DNA of 64,000 nucleotides from an uncultured Pseudomonadota bacterium (GTDB lineage: Bacteria > Pseudomonadota > Gammaproteobacteria > Methylococcales > Methylomonadaceae), in assembly GCA_903928965.1 (NCBI GenBank), contig CAIYSZ010000100.1:1-64000 (forward strand), given 5' to 3'. Below are positions 10,442-20,544 of the stretch, piece after piece; position 1 is the stretch's first letter; each line of letters opens with the position of its first letter. Both the position numbers and the translations under genes were made by a program. The notes below the pieces were generated by a model, which saw only the letters and a program-made list of their open reading frames with translations, had not been told where the DNA came from and did no database searches.

Positions 10442-10714
10442 ATGCAATTTTCCGTGGAATGGATAGGCTACGCCGCCGCGGCGCTAACCACCAGCTCGTT
10501 TCTGCCGCAAGCCCTCAAAACCATCAAAACCCACGACACCCGCGCCCTGTCCTTAGGCATGTATTTCATGTTTACGCTGGGGGTGTTGTTGTGGCTGATT
10601 TACGGCTTGTTTATCGACAACGCCTCGATCATCGCCGCCAATGCGGTGACTTTTTTGCTGGCGGCGACGATTTTAGGGTTTAAGGTGTTTAACATGCGGC
10701 AGGGCGGGGAATAG
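10442..10714 (+). CDS. SemiSWEET / PQ-loop sugar transporter
   Basis: A 90-aa three-helix membrane protein of the MtN3/saliva (SWEET) superfamily. The PQ signature S-S-F-L-P-Q-A-L-K-T-I-K-T is in helix 1, followed by T-R-A-L-S-L-G-M-Y-F-M-F and W-L-I-Y-G at the end of helix 2, the standard SemiSWEET pattern. SemiSWEETs dimerise to make a facilitative sugar uniporter; the sugar is not predictable. A TTG four codons upstream is open, but the ATG at 10442 aligns with usual family starts. Confidence 0.82.
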   Translation: MQFSVEWIGYAAAALTTSSFLPQALKTIKTHDTRALSLGMYFMFTLGVLLWLIYGLFIDNASIIAANAVTFLLAATILGFKVFNMRQGGE

Positions 10715-10918
10715 CACTGTGATAAGCTTCATGAACTCGGCTTAGGCTGTCGCTAATGGGGCTCGCGGATAACCCGGCCCCGCGCGGCCTGTCTCAAAGA
10801 CGCATAAATCCACATCTAAACTGGCCGCAACGCGCCTAAATATGGCATAATGTCAGGATTTCCCGGGACTTCCCCTGGAGCCGTAACAAGACCATTATTA
10901 TAAGAACAGAGGGTAACA

Positions 10919-11260
10919 ATGAGTTTTTTGATTTCCGACGCCTTCGCGCAACAGGCCACCGGCATGCAACCTGGCATTGAGGGCATGCTGTTTCCGATTG
11001 GCATCCTGATTTTCTTTTATTTCCTGTTCTTGCGCCCGCAACAAAAGCGCGCCAAGGAGCAAAAGCAATTGTTGGCTTCCTTGACCAAGGGCGTCGAGGT
11101 GGTCACTAGCAGCGGTATTTTAGGCAAGGTAGTTGATTTTGATGAAAATTTTGTCAAGTTGGAAGTTTCCGACAACAATTTTATTCAAGTTCAGCGGCAT
11201 GCGGTCGCTAATCTGATGCCTAAAGGCACTTACAAGGCCTTGAACACTAAAAAACCCTAA
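10919..11260 (+). CDS. yajC: Sec translocon accessory subunit YajC
   Basis: A 113-aa single-span inner-membrane protein that copurifies with SecDF. The membrane helix (about residues 25-42) ends in the family signature F-L-F-L-R-P-Q-Q-K-R-A-K-E, and the cytoplasmic part contains G-V-E-V-V-T-S-S-G-I-L-G-K-V. A purine-rich ribosome binding site (AGAGGG) precedes the ATG. The gene upstream in many relatives, tgt, is missing. secD follows after a hairpin terminator. Confidence 0.93.
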   Translation: MSFLISDAFAQQATGMQPGIEGMLFPIGILIFFYFLFLRPQQKRAKEQKQLLASLTKGVEVVTSSGILGKVVDFDENFVKLEVSDNNFIQVQRHAVANLMPKGTYKALNTKKP

Positions 11261-11282
11261 CGATAGAACCGTGCGTGTTCGT

Positions 11283-11320
11283 GACGCCGCCCCTTAGAAA
11301 GGCGGCGTTGTTGCTTTTTT
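11283..11320 (+). terminator. Rho-independent terminator or attenuator between yajC and secD
   Basis: GACGCCGCC pairs with GGCGGCGTT (9 bp including a terminal G-T) across a nine-base loop and is followed by GTTGCTTTTTT. It lies between two genes normally co-transcribed, so it probably sets the ratio of YajC to SecD by partial termination. Confidence 0.8.
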
Positions 11321-11332
11321 AATGGAATAACC

Positions 11333-13204
11333 ATGCAAAATCATTTCCCGCTTTGGAAAAACGTTCTGGTGCTGCTCGCGCTCGCGCTAGGCACTCTGTA
11401 TTCCTTGCCTAATTTGTTCGGTAACGATCCGGCCGTGCAATTGGCTTCCAGCACTGCCTTGCCATTGACGCAAGCCCAAGCCGACGACGTTAAAGCCGCC
11501 ATCGCCAACGCCGGGCTGGGCCTTAAGGAATTCGATTTCAAGGACGGTAAAATCCTGGCGCGCTTCAATACCTTGGACGACCAATTACAAGCCGCGGATC
11601 TCCTGCGCGAGAAAATGAGCGGCAAGGCCACCGTGGCCTTGAATCTGGCGCCGGCCACGCCGTCTTGGTTGCGCGCCATAGGCGCGGAGCCCATGTATTT
11701 GGGTCTGGACTTGCGCGGCGGCGTGCATTTCTTGATGGAAGTCGATATGGACGCCGCCGTTAAGCAAGCCGACGAGCGCTATGTCAACGACATCCGCGCC
11801 GCGTTCCGCGACGCCAAGGTGCGTTACGAATCCGTATCCAAGGAGGCGGCGGGCATCAGGATAGACCTGAACGACGACGATGCCAACAAAGCCCTGGCGT
11901 TTGAAGTATTGAACAAAGACTTCCGCAATCTGGACATCGCCGAGCAAAGCGACGGCGACATCATAGCCACCGTGCCGGAACGCGACCTGAAAGAAATCAA
12001 GAAAAACGCGCTGGCGCAAAACATCACCACCTTGCGTAACCGGATCAACGAGCTGGGCGTGGCCGAGCCTATCATTCAGCAGCAAGGCGACAGCCGTATC
12101 GTGGTGCAATTGCCGGGCGTGCAAGACACCGCCCGCGCCAAGGAATTGATCGGCACCACCGCGACCCTGGAATATCGGCTGGTGGACACCGAGCACGATT
12201 TGCAATCCGCGTTGTCCGGGCACGTGCCGGCCGGCAGCCGGATTTATAATGACAAAAACGGGCAGCCGGTTTTGCTGAAACGTTCGGTGATCGTCACCGG
12301 CGACCAAATCACCGACGCTTCGTCCGGCTTGGACCAAAACAGTCAACCGGCGGTGTTCATTACCCTGGACAGCGTCGGGGCCAAGAAAATGGGCAAATTC
12401 ACCCAGGAAAATATCGGCAAGCCGATGGCGGTGGTGTTCATCGAATATAAATCCGAGACCAAGGTGGTCAACGGCCAAAAAGTTCAGCACAAGGAAAAAG
12501 TGGAAAAAGTCATCAGCGTGGCCACCATTCGCGACACCTTTAGCAAGCGTTTTCAAACCACCGGCTTGGAAAACACGCAAGAAGCGCGCACCCTGGCTTT
12601 GTTGCTGCGCGCCGGCGCGTTGGCCGCTCCGGTTGAAATCGTGGAAGAACGCACCATTGGCCCTAGTTTAGGGCAAGAGAACATCAACCAAGGCATTTTG
12701 TCCATCACCGTCGGCTTTTTCCTGGTGGTGTTTTTCATGACCGTATACTACAGCGGCTTCGGCTTGATCGCCAATTTCGCCTTGTTTTTCAACCTAGTGG
12801 CGCTGACGGCCATTTTGTCCATGCTGCAAGCCACCTTGACCCTGCCCGGCATGGCCGGCATCGTGTTGACGCTGGGCATGGCGGTGGACGCCAACGTGTT
12901 GATCAACGAACGCATCCGCGAGGAATTGCGCAACGGCCATAGTCCGCAGGCCAGCATTTACATCGGTTATGAAAAAGCATTCGGCACCATTTTAGATTCC
13001 AATACCACTACTTTACTGGTCGCCTTGCTGTTGTTCGGTTTCGGCACCGGCCCGGTCAAGGGCTTCGCCGTGGTGTTGAGTTTGGGTATTTTGACTTCCA
13101 TGTTCACCGCCATCACCGGCACCCGCATGTTGGTCAATTGGCTTTACGGCGGCGACAAACCGGTCATCAAGTTGTCCATACATCCGATATGGAGCCGCGG
13201 TTAG
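11333..13204 (+). CDS. secD: Protein translocase subunit SecD
   Basis: A 623-aa inner-membrane protein that uses the proton gradient to complete export of proteins through SecYEG. An N-terminal helix is followed by a large periplasmic P1 region (to about residue 440) and five C-terminal helices. Motifs seen: L-G-L-D-L-R-G-G-V-H-F (D1), T-L-R-N-R-I-N-E-L-G-V-A-E-P, and T-L-G-M-A-V-D-A-N-V-L-I-N-E-R-I in the membrane part. The C-terminus looks natural. The partner gene secF, nearly always next, is absent: ndk begins 33 bases later. Expressed from its own start after a hairpin. Confidence 0.95.
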   Translation: MQNHFPLWKNVLVLLALALGTLYSLPNLFGNDPAVQLASSTALPLTQAQADDVKAAIANAGLGLKEFDFKDGKILARFNTLDDQLQAADLLREKMSGKATVALNLAPATPSWLRAIGAEPMYLGLDLRGGVHFLMEVDMDAAVKQADERYVNDIRAAFRDAKVRYESVSKEAAGIRIDLNDDDANKALAFEVLNKDFRNLDIAEQSDGDIIATVPERDLKEIKKNALAQNITTLRNRINELGVAEPIIQQQGDSRIVVQLPGVQDTARAKELIGTTATLEYRLVDTEHDLQSALSGHVPAGSRIYNDKNGQPVLLKRSVIVTGDQITDASSGLDQNSQPAVFITLDSVGAKKMGKFTQENIGKPMAVVFIEYKSETKVVNGQKVQHKEKVEKVISVATIRDTFSKRFQTTGLENTQEARTLALLLRAGALAAPVEIVEERTIGPSLGQENINQGILSITVGFFLVVFFMTVYYSGFGLIANFALFFNLVALTAILSMLQATLTLPGMAGIVLTLGMAVDANVLINERIREELRNGHSPQASIYIGYEKAFGTILDSNTTTLLVALLLFGFGTGPVKGFAVVLSLGILTSMFTAITGTRMLVNWLYGGDKPVIKLSIHPIWSRG

Positions 13205-13237
13205 GATTTTTTTACTATAAATATTTGGAGAGCAACA

Positions 13238-13669
13238 ATGGCGATTGAACGTACTTTTTCCATCATCAAGCCGGATGCGGTAGCTAAAAACGCAATCGGC
13301 GCCATCATCAACCGTTTCGAGCAAAACGGTTTGCGCGTGGTCGCGGCTAAGATGCTGCAATTGAGCCAAGAACAAGCCGAGCAATTCTATGCGGTGCATA
13401 AAGAGCGCGGATTTTTTAACGACTTGGTAAAATTCATGATTTCCGGCCCTATTTTCGCTCAAGTATTGGAAGGCGAAAACGCGGTTTTAAAAAACCGTGA
13501 ATTGATGGGCGCCACCAACCCGAAAGAAGCCGCTCCTGGCACTATCCGCGCCGATTTCGCGGTCAGTATCGAAGAAAACGCGGTGCACGGCTCCGACGCC
13601 GCGGAAACCGCCGCCGAAGAAATCGCCTTCTTTTTCACCGCCGATGAACTCTGCGAACGCATCCGCTGA
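13238..13669 (+). CDS. ndk: Nucleoside diphosphate kinase
   Basis: A 143-aa enzyme transferring the gamma phosphate among nucleoside triphosphates. It has the usual [11 protein letters not shown] start, the R-x-x-M-G-A-T-N-P-x-x-A core, and N-A-V-H-G-S-D-A, whose His carries the phosphate. Ribosome binding site GGAGAG six bases before ATG. The last 26 bases overlap the start of rlmN, so the pair is translationally coupled. Confidence 0.96.
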   Translation: MAIERTFSIIKPDAVAKNAIGAIINRFEQNGLRVVAAKMLQLSQEQAEQFYAVHKERGFFNDLVKFMISGPIFAQVLEGENAVLKNRELMGATNPKEAAPGTIRADFAVSIEENAVHGSDAAETAAEEIAFFFTADELCERIR

Positions 13670-14759
13670 TACACAGCGGCTGGTTAACTTGCTCGATTTC
13701 GACCGGAAAGGGCTGCAAGCCTTTTTCGCCGAAATCGGCGAGAAAGCCTTTCGCGCCGACCAGGTATTGAAATGGATTTACCAGGAAGGCGTGACCGATT
13801 TCGCGCAAATGACCAATTTAAGCAAGTCATTGCGCAACTATTTAGAAAATCATTGCGAAATTAAATTACCCAGTTTCGCCGCCGAGCAATTGGCTAGCGA
13901 CGGCACTTGTAAATGGGCGGTTCGCATGCATTGCGGCAACCAGGTGGAAACGGTGTACATCCCCGAGGAACGGCGCGCGACCTTGTGCGTATCCTCGCAA
14001 GTCGGCTGCGCTTTGGCCTGCCGCTTTTGCTCCACCGCGCAGCAGGGGTTTAACCGCAATCTGAGCACCGGGGAAATCATCGGTCAATTGGTTCTGGCGC
14101 AGCAACGCCTGGGATCAGAGCGTAAAATTACCAATGTGGTCATGATGGGCATGGGCGAACCCTTGCTGAATTTCGACAATGTGGTCAAGGCCATGAATTT
14201 GATGATGGAAGACTTCGCCTTCGGTTTATCCAAGCGCCGCGTCACCATCAGCACCTCCGGCGTGACGCCGGCCATGCATCGCTTGAGCGAGGTGTGCGAC
14301 GTCAGCATGGCCGTGTCCTTGCATGCGCCGACCGACGAATTGCGCAACCAATTGGTGCCGATCAATCAGAAATACCCGCTGGCGGATTTAATGGCGGCCT
14401 GCCGTGAGTACGCCAAGAACGGTCCACGCAAGCATATAACCTTTGAATACGTGATGCTGGATGGCGTCAATGACAGTGCGCCGCAGGCGAAACTATTAGT
14501 TAAATTGCTGAGCACGGTGCCGTCCAAAGTGAATTTGATACCGTTCAACCCATTTCCGCAAACGGCTTACCGCTGTTCGCCGATGGAGACCATTTTAAAA
14601 TTCCGCGACGTGTTGCAAAGCGCCGGCATCGTCACCACCATACGCAAGACCCGCGGCGAAGACATAGACGCCGCCTGCGGCCAACTGGTGGGTCAAGTGC
14701 AGGACAAGAGCCGGCGGCATTTAAAACTGCAAGTGCAAACCGCTCCGGCCAACGTTTGA
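13644..14759 (+). CDS. rlmN: 23S rRNA A2503 / tRNA A37 C2-methyltransferase
   Basis: A 371-aa radical SAM methylase. The [4Fe-4S] cysteines are C122, C126 and C129 ([10 protein letters not shown]), followed by T-G-E-I-I-G-Q-L and M-G-M-G-E-P-L-L-N, the RlmN/Cfr SAM-binding segment. The C-terminal [18 protein letters not shown] holds the second catalytic cysteine. Starts inside the 3' end of ndk. In relatives pilF, rodZ and ispG often separate this gene from hisS; here hisS follows directly. Confidence 0.96.
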   Translation: MNSANASADTQRLVNLLDFDRKGLQAFFAEIGEKAFRADQVLKWIYQEGVTDFAQMTNLSKSLRNYLENHCEIKLPSFAAEQLASDGTCKWAVRMHCGNQVETVYIPEERRATLCVSSQVGCALACRFCSTAQQGFNRNLSTGEIIGQLVLAQQRLGSERKITNVVMMGMGEPLLNFDNVVKAMNLMMEDFAFGLSKRRVTISTSGVTPAMHRLSEVCDVSMAVSLHAPTDELRNQLVPINQKYPLADLMAACREYAKNGPRKHITFEYVMLDGVNDSAPQAKLLVKLLSTVPSKVNLIPFNPFPQTAYRCSPMETILKFRDVLQSAGIVTTIRKTRGEDIDAACGQLVGQVQDKSRRHLKLQVQTAPANV

Positions 14760-14767
14760 TTGATTTT

Positions 14768-16129
14768 ATGGCGAAACCACAACAAGATATCCAAGCAATT
14801 CGCGGCATGCACGACATTTTGCCGGATCAATCCCCTTACTGGCGCTGGTTGGAGGCGCACGCGCGGCAAATTCTGGCCGCCTACGGCTATCAGGAAATCC
14901 GCTTGCCGATAGTGGAAAAAACCGAATTGTTTCAACGCGCCATTGGCGAGGTGACCGATATCGTCGAAAAGGAAATGTATACTTTCGACGACCGCAACGG
15001 CGACTCCCTGACCTTGCGTCCGGAAGGCACCGCCGGTTGTGTGCGCGCTTGCCTGGAGCACGGCTTGCTGCATAACCAAACCTTGCGCCTGTGGTATCAA
15101 GGCCCGATGTTCCGTCACGAACGCCCGCAAAAAGGCCGCTACCGCCAGTTTTATCAACTGGGAGTGGAGACCTACGGCATGCCGGGGCCGGATATCGACA
15201 TCGAGATCATATTGCTGAGTCATCGTTTGTGGCTGGCGCTGGGCATCCGCGAGCGGGTGGTGTTGCAATTGAACAGCCTAGGCACGGCGGCGGAACGGGC
15301 CGCCTACCGCGAGCATTTGGTCGCTTATTTGAGTCAGCATTTGGACGTTCTAGACGCCGACAGCCGGCGCCGCTTGCATACCAATCCGCTGCGGATTCTG
15401 GACAGCAAGAATCCGGACTTGCATGCCATTCTGCAACAAGCGCCGGTGTTGTTCGAGCATTTGGGCGAGAATAGCCGGCGGCATTTCGCCGCGCTTACCC
15501 AGGCGCTGGACGCTGCCGGGGTGGCATACCAGATCAACCATCGTTTGGTGCGCGGCCTGGATTATTACGCCATGACCGTGTTTGAATGGGTGACCGACGC
15601 CTTGGGTTCGCAAGGGGCGATTTGCGCCGGCGGCCGTTATGACGGTTTAGTGGAGCAACTAGGCGGCAAACCCAATCACGCCATCGGCTTTGCCATGGGT
15701 TTGGAACGGATTTTAGCCTTGTTGGAACTGTCCGCGCCCGTGACGTTGCCGCCCGCCGCCGACTTGTATATCATTCGGTCGGGCGAAGCGGCGGAACAAG
15801 CCGGATTATTGCTGGCGGAGCGGATACGCGATGCGCTGCCGGGCTTGAAAGTGCATTTGAATTGCGGCGGCGGCAGTTTTAAAAGCCAATTTAAAAAAGC
15901 GGACAAATCCGGCGCGCTATTGGCCGTGATTATCGGCGACGACGAAGCGGCCAAGGAGCAGGCCACGCTGAAATTATTGCGGAATATATCCGAGGAATCA
16001 TGGAATGACCGGACTTATCCGGCGTTGAATGGACAGGTTTTAAGCGACCTGTTTGAGGCTAATGAACAAAAAACCCTGTCTCAAGAGTGCTTGATCGCGG
16101 AATTGACCAAGTTGTATAACCATTTATAA
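14768..16129 (+). CDS. hisS: Histidyl-tRNA synthetase
   Basis: A 453-aa class II aminoacyl-tRNA synthetase. Motif 1 lies in [11 protein letters not shown], motif 2 in R-P-E-G-T-A-G, the HisA signature is [14 protein letters not shown], and motif 3 is [10 protein letters not shown]. An open TTG four codons upstream overlaps rlmN; the ATG at 14768 is preferred because [19 protein letters not shown] matches the usual N-terminus. Odd point: the last 50 residues, after [18 protein letters not shown], do not look like the usual short Q-x-x-V-x-x-x-x-L ending and are longer than in E. coli (424 aa). Confidence 0.95.
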   Translation: MAKPQQDIQAIRGMHDILPDQSPYWRWLEAHARQILAAYGYQEIRLPIVEKTELFQRAIGEVTDIVEKEMYTFDDRNGDSLTLRPEGTAGCVRACLEHGLLHNQTLRLWYQGPMFRHERPQKGRYRQFYQLGVETYGMPGPDIDIEIILLSHRLWLALGIRERVVLQLNSLGTAAERAAYREHLVAYLSQHLDVLDADSRRRLHTNPLRILDSKNPDLHAILQQAPVLFEHLGENSRRHFAALTQALDAAGVAYQINHRLVRGLDYYAMTVFEWVTDALGSQGAICAGGRYDGLVEQLGGKPNHAIGFAMGLERILALLELSAPVTLPPAADLYIIRSGEAAEQAGLLLAERIRDALPGLKVHLNCGGGSFKSQFKKADKSGALLAVIIGDDEAAKEQATLKLLRNISEESWNDRTYPALNGQVLSDLFEANEQKTLSQECLIAELTKLYNHL

Positions 16130-16233
16130 AACGGCCTTTGTTAGCTGAGTTGAATAAACTAATGTAGGCTGGGTAGGTTATACGTTTTGAGACCGGTAAC
16201 CATAGATTTTAATATTATTGAAGAGAAACTGCA

Positions 16234-16890
16234 GTGGCGATTTACGATTCGGAAGAAGAACAACTCGAGCAAATTAAAAAATGGTGGGAAGCCAATCAAT
16301 CGGCGGTATTGACCGGCGTCGTCGCTGCCGCGGTGCTGGTGGCCGCCTTGAATTTTTGGGAAAAATATCAAACCGACAATCGTAACCGCGCCTCGCAAAC
16401 TTTTCAGGAATTGCTGACCAGCGTGCAAGCGGAGAAAGTGGATTCGGTGGAAAAGCTGGCGGAGAAACTGCAATCCGAGCATGCCGATTCCGCTTACACG
16501 GAATTCGCGCAATTGCTGCTGGTTAAGGAAAAAGCGCAAAAAGGCGATTATGAAGGGGCTAAAACCCTGTTGCAAGCGATAATCAAACAAAACAATTTAC
16601 CTGAGTTGCAGCATATTTGCCGCTTGCGCTTGCTGCAATTGATGCTGGCGACCAAGCAATACGAAGAAGGCCTGCAATTGATCGCCTCGGTGGACCCGGC
16701 CGCGCGCGAGAGTTTCTCCGCTTATTACGACGAATTGCAAGGCGATTTGTATTTGGCCTTGGACCGCAAGGATGAAGCGCGCAGCGCCTATCAAAGCGCG
16801 CTCCGCTCCGGTCAAGCGACGCCATTGACTCAGTTCAAGCTTGACGATTTGACCGCGCCTAGTCTGGAACAATTGAACCCGCCCGGCTAG
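16234..16890 (+). CDS. yfgM: YfgM-type ancillary SecYEG translocon subunit
   Basis: A 218-aa protein anchored by one N-terminal helix (about residues 23-41), with a periplasmic TPR-like region. The start Y-D-S-E-E-E-Q-L-E-Q-I-K-K-W-W-E is typical of YfgM/UPF0070, which binds PpiD at SecYEG and helps hand over periplasmic proteins. The hisS-yfgM-bamB-der order supports the call. The start is GTG at 16234, with a GAGA motif about 10 bases before it. It ends one base before bamB. Confidence 0.88.
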   Translation: MAIYDSEEEQLEQIKKWWEANQSAVLTGVVAAAVLVAALNFWEKYQTDNRNRASQTFQELLTSVQAEKVDSVEKLAEKLQSEHADSAYTEFAQLLLVKEKAQKGDYEGAKTLLQAIIKQNNLPELQHICRLRLLQLMLATKQYEEGLQLIASVDPAARESFSAYYDELQGDLYLALDRKDEARSAYQSALRSGQATPLTQFKLDDLTAPSLEQLNPPG

Positions 16891-16891
16891 G

Positions 16892-18118
16892 ATGCCGTTC
16901 ATGAGTTTTAGCTCAAGCTTGCGGGGGCGGCTACGCCTGCTCATTCTGTTGCCGCCGTTGTTGCTGTTGAACGGATGCACCGGCTTGGACGCGCTTAGCA
17001 ACTTGACTTCCGGTCTCGGCGATTTGTTCGCCGATGACGATACCGCCGATCCGCCGGCCGTGCTGCCGGAAGAATTTAAAGGCGAGGTGCAGTTGGAGTT
17101 GGTTTGGAAAGACGTGGCCGGCAAGGGAACCGATCAAAAATACCTTAAATTGCAACCGGCGGTGGCCAACGGCCGGCTGTACGTGGCCGACATTAAAGGT
17201 TTGCTGCAAGCCCGGCAATTGAATGACGGCGACGTCGTTTGGGAGAACAACACCGAGTTTCCCTTCGCCTCGGGTCCGGTCGTGAACGGCGATCTATTAA
17301 TCATGGGCACCAGCCACGGCGAGGTGGTGGGCTTTGACGCGCATAGCGGTAAAATGCGCTGGATGCGGGAAGTGTCCAGTGAAGTATTGGCCACGCCGGT
17401 TGTGGCCGGCGACAAGGTTATCGTGCGCACCACCGACGGCAAGGTTATCGCCGTGCGCCTGCAAGACGGCGGCATCGTCTGGAGCGCCGAGCATAACGTG
17501 CCGGCCTTGAGCATACGCGGCGCCGGCGCGCCGCTGGTGGTGGACGATAAAGTGGTGGCCGGAGCCGCCAACGGAAAACTGATGGCCTGGCAATTAAGCG
17601 ACGGCAAGGCCTTATGGGAGTCCACCGTGGTTATCCCCAGCGGACGTTCGGAAGTGGAGCGCTTAGTGGATTTGGACGCCGACCCGATAGAGGCGCGCAA
17701 CACCATTTTTATATGCAGTTATCAAAACGGCTCCGCGGCGGTGACCGAATCCGACGGCGAGGTATTGTGGCGCAACGAAAGCATATCCTCGCACACCGGC
17801 ATCAGCGCGGACTGGCGCTATTTGTACATTACCGATAGCCACAGCGAAGTATGGCAGGTGGATCAACGCACCGGCGCTTCGCTCTGGAGTCAAAAAGAAT
17901 TGCATAACCGGCAATTGACCGCGGTAACCGTGTACGGCGGTTATGCGGTGGCCGGCGATTTCGAGGGTTATGTGCACTGGCTGTCGTTGAGCGACGGCCG
18001 TTTGCTGGCCCGCATTAAGATAGGCAAGGCCGCCATCGCCGCCAAACCGGTGGAAGCCGATGGCGTGGTGTACGTGTTTGCCAAAGACGGCGGCATTGCC
18101 GCGATTAGAGCGAAATAA
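16892..18118 (+). CDS. bamB: Outer membrane assembly lipoprotein BamB
   Basis: A 408-aa lipoprotein of the BAM complex that folds beta-barrel proteins into the outer membrane. The signal peptide ends in a lipobox L-L-N-G-C (Cys about residue 29). An eight-bladed PQQ-like propeller follows, with repeated A-x-D-x-x-G-x-x-x-W segments such as G-F-D-A-H-S-G-K-M-R-W and V-R-L-Q-D-G-G-I-V-W-S. Length and context (between yfgM and der) match the family. Start ATG one base after yfgM. Confidence 0.95.
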   Translation: MPFMSFSSSLRGRLRLLILLPPLLLLNGCTGLDALSNLTSGLGDLFADDDTADPPAVLPEEFKGEVQLELVWKDVAGKGTDQKYLKLQPAVANGRLYVADIKGLLQARQLNDGDVVWENNTEFPFASGPVVNGDLLIMGTSHGEVVGFDAHSGKMRWMREVSSEVLATPVVAGDKVIVRTTDGKVIAVRLQDGGIVWSAEHNVPALSIRGAGAPLVVDDKVVAGAANGKLMAWQLSDGKALWESTVVIPSGRSEVERLVDLDADPIEARNTIFICSYQNGSAAVTESDGEVLWRNESISSHTGISADWRYLYITDSHSEVWQVDQRTGASLWSQKELHNRQLTAVTVYGGYAVAGDFEGYVHWLSLSDGRLLARIKIGKAAIAAKPVEADGVVYVFAKDGGIAAIRAK

Positions 18119-18121
18119 ACC

Positions 18122-19512
18122 ATGTTGCCCGTAATTGCCTTAGTTGGCAGGCCGAATGTCGGCAAATCCACCCTGTTCAATTATCTGACCCGCAGCCGCG
18201 AGGCTTTGGTGGCCGATTATCCGGGCCTGACCCGCGACCGTCAATACGGCCGGGTCAGGCGCGGCGATCGGGATTATCTGGTGGTGGACACGGCGGCATC
18301 ACCGAAGAAGCCAGCGGCATCGACGTGTTTTCCCGTAAGCAGGTGGAAATCGCCTTACAGGAAGCCGACGTGATCTGTTTCATGGTGGACGCGCGCGAGG
18401 GCTTGAGCGCTTCCGACGCCGCCATCGCCGAGATGTTGCGCAAACTGGCCAAGCCGGTGCTGTTGGTGGTGAACAAAATCGACGGCATCGAAAATGAAAC
18501 CCTAGCGTTTGATTTTCATGAGCTGGCCTTGGGCGAGCCGGTCGCCATTGCCGCCGCCCACGGCCGTAACGTGCAATATCTACTAGACAGGGTAGACGCT
18601 TACCTGCCGCCGCCGGCCAATGCGGAAGCGGAGCAGGAACAAGGCATCGTCATCGCCATAGTCGGCCGCCCCAACGTCGGCAAGTCCACTTTGGTCAACC
18701 GCTTGCTGGGCGAGGAGCGGGTGGTGGTGTTCGACGAGGCCGGCACTACCCGCGACAGTATTTATATTCCGTTCGAGCGCAACGGCAAGCGCTTCACCTT
18801 GGTGGACACCGCCGGCGTGCGGCGGCGGGCGCGGGTGTCGTTGACGGTTGAGAAGTTTAGCATCATTAAATCCCTGCAAGCCATTGAAAAAGCGCATGTC
18901 GTAATCTATTTAATCGACGCCCGCGAGGGCGTCACCGACCAGGACGCGCATATTTTAGGGCTAGTGTTGGAAGCCGGACGCGCCTTGATTATCGGCTTGA
19001 ATAAATGGGACGGCCTGGACAACGAACAACGCGCGTTCGTCAAAAAACAAGTCGAAATTAAGCTGCCGTTTCTGGATTTCGCCGAGAAACATCCGATCTC
19101 GGCCTTGCACGGCAGCGGCGTCGGCAAATTGTTTGATGTGGTGCATAGCTTGTACGCCTCAACGATGGCGGATATGTCCACGCCGCTATTGACCCGCATC
19201 CTAGCCGACGCCGTGGCCACCCACCAGCCGCCCATGGTCGGCGGCCGCCGCATCAAATTAAAATACGCGCACCAAGGCGGCCGCAATCCGCCGGTGGTGG
19301 TGATACACGGCGTGCAGACCGACTCTTTGCCGGGGGCGTACAAACGCTATCTGATGAATTATTTTCGCGAGCGCATGCATTTGCAGGGCGCGCCGGTGCG
19401 TTTGGTGTTCAAGTCGCCGGAAAACCCGTTTTCGGGTCAAAGGAACGAATTAAGCGACCGCCAGGTCAAAAAGCGCAGACGTTTAATCGATTTCAGTAAA
19501 CGAAAAAAATAA
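18122..19512 (+). pseudogene. der: Ribosome assembly GTPase Der, interrupted by a one-base frameshift
   Basis: Der (EngA) has two tandem GTPase domains and a KH-like C-terminus and is needed for 50S maturation. The first part (18122 to about 18292) encodes G-R-P-N-V-G-K-S-T (G1) and P-G-L-T-R-D-R (G2), then reads V-V-D-T-A-A-S where the family has V-V-D-T-G-G-I. Restoring one G at 18291-18294 (ACGGC to ACGGGC) brings the frame into the rest of the gene: [18 protein letters not shown], the second [13 protein letters not shown] and the KH domain to 19512. Der is essential in bacteria studied, so a sequencing or assembly error in a G run is the likeliest explanation; otherwise the gene is dead. 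Confidence 0.93.
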
Positions 19513-19558
19513 ATTCTAAACACGAACAATCCCTAATTTAAAGCAACAGAAATTTTCC

Positions 19559-20062
19559 ATGGCTACCATTAAATTTCAAGGCAAACCGTTGCGCACCAAC
19601 GGCGAGTTGCCGCTCGTCGGCGGCAAGGCTCCGGCGTTCCGCTTGACCAACGTTAAGCTGCAAGACGTGGGCTTGTCCGACTTCGCCGGCAAGCGCAAGG
19701 TATTAAACATCGTACCCAGTCTGGATACTCCGACCTGCCAAACCTCAACCCGCAAATTCAACGAACAGGCGGCGAAGTTGCCGGATGCCGTGGTATTGGT
19801 GGTATCCGCCGATTTGCCGTTCGCCCAAGCGCGCTTTTGCGAAACCGAAGGCATCAAGAACGTCATCGCATTGTCCTCTTTCCGCTCGGATTTCGCCCGC
19901 GATTACGGGGTGATGCTATTGGACGGCGTACTGGCCGGCCTGACCGCCCGCGCGGTGGTGGTGTTGGACGAGCAGGATCATGTCTTATACGCCGAGTTCA
20001 CGCCTGAATTGGCGAACGAACCGGATTACGCGGCGGCCTTGGCGGCCCTGTCGCAGGCTTAG
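19559..20062 (+). CDS. tpx: Thiol peroxidase Tpx (atypical 2-Cys peroxiredoxin)
   Basis: A 167-aa enzyme that reduces alkyl and hydrogen peroxides with thioredoxin as donor. The peroxidatic cysteine is in [11 protein letters not shown] near residue 60 and the resolving cysteine in Q-A-R-F-C-E-T-E-G, the Tpx arrangement. N-terminal K-F-Q-G-K-P-L and T-N-G-E-L-P match the family start. Probably its own transcript, 46 bases after der; queF follows after 18 bases. Confidence 0.94.
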   Translation: MATIKFQGKPLRTNGELPLVGGKAPAFRLTNVKLQDVGLSDFAGKRKVLNIVPSLDTPTCQTSTRKFNEQAAKLPDAVVLVVSADLPFAQARFCETEGIKNVIALSSFRSDFARDYGVMLLDGVLAGLTARAVVVLDEQDHVLYAEFTPELANEPDYAAALAALSQA

Positions 20063-20080
20063 GAGAGGGGAGAGGCTATT

Positions 20081-20470
20081 ATGACGACGCAACCATCCGC
20101 CGATTTGACGGTATTCGATAATCCGCGGCCGGGCCGCGATTTCACCATTCGCATTGATATTCCTGAATTCACCTGTTTGTGTCCGATGACCGGGCAGCCG
20201 GACTTCGCCAAATTACATTTGGAATATGTGCCGGACCTGCTGTGCGTGGAATTGAAATCCTTGAAGCTGTATATCTGGACTTTCCGGGAGCGCGGCGCGT
20301 TCCACGAGGCGGTGACTAACGAGATTTTAGATCATATCGCCGGCAAGATATCACCTAAATTCATGCGCTTGCGCGCTGAATTTAATGTGCGCGGCGGGAT
20401 TTACACCACGGTGGTCGCCGAGCAGCGCAAGCCCGATTGGCAAGCGCCGCCGGTGGTGCGATTGCCTTAA
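20081..20470 (+). CDS. queF: NADPH-dependent 7-cyano-7-deazaguanine reductase
   Basis: A 129-aa single-domain (YkvM-type) QueF, which makes preQ1 from preQ0 in queuosine tRNA modification. C34 in [14 protein letters not shown] forms the thioimide with substrate; [13 protein letters not shown] and [11 protein letters not shown] are the conserved substrate and NADPH segments. A strong ribosome binding site (GGAGAGGGGAGAGG) precedes ATG. No preQ1 riboswitch fits in the 18-base gap. Confidence 0.94.
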   Translation: MTTQPSADLTVFDNPRPGRDFTIRIDIPEFTCLCPMTGQPDFAKLHLEYVPDLLCVELKSLKLYIWTFRERGAFHEAVTNEILDHIAGKISPKFMRLRAEFNVRGGIYTTVVAEQRKPDWQAPPVVRLP

Positions 20471-20544
20471 GGTTTTGCATGCGCATATGTTCGTAATGAA
20501 CTGTAATTAAAATAAAAACTACTTGATTATCGTTGGAAAGAGAC

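Noticed and set aside
11585..12580. Long open frame on the minus strand opposite secD
   Set aside because: It mirrors the codons of a fully conserved gene; the protein has no family features and the frame arises from GC-rich codon bias.
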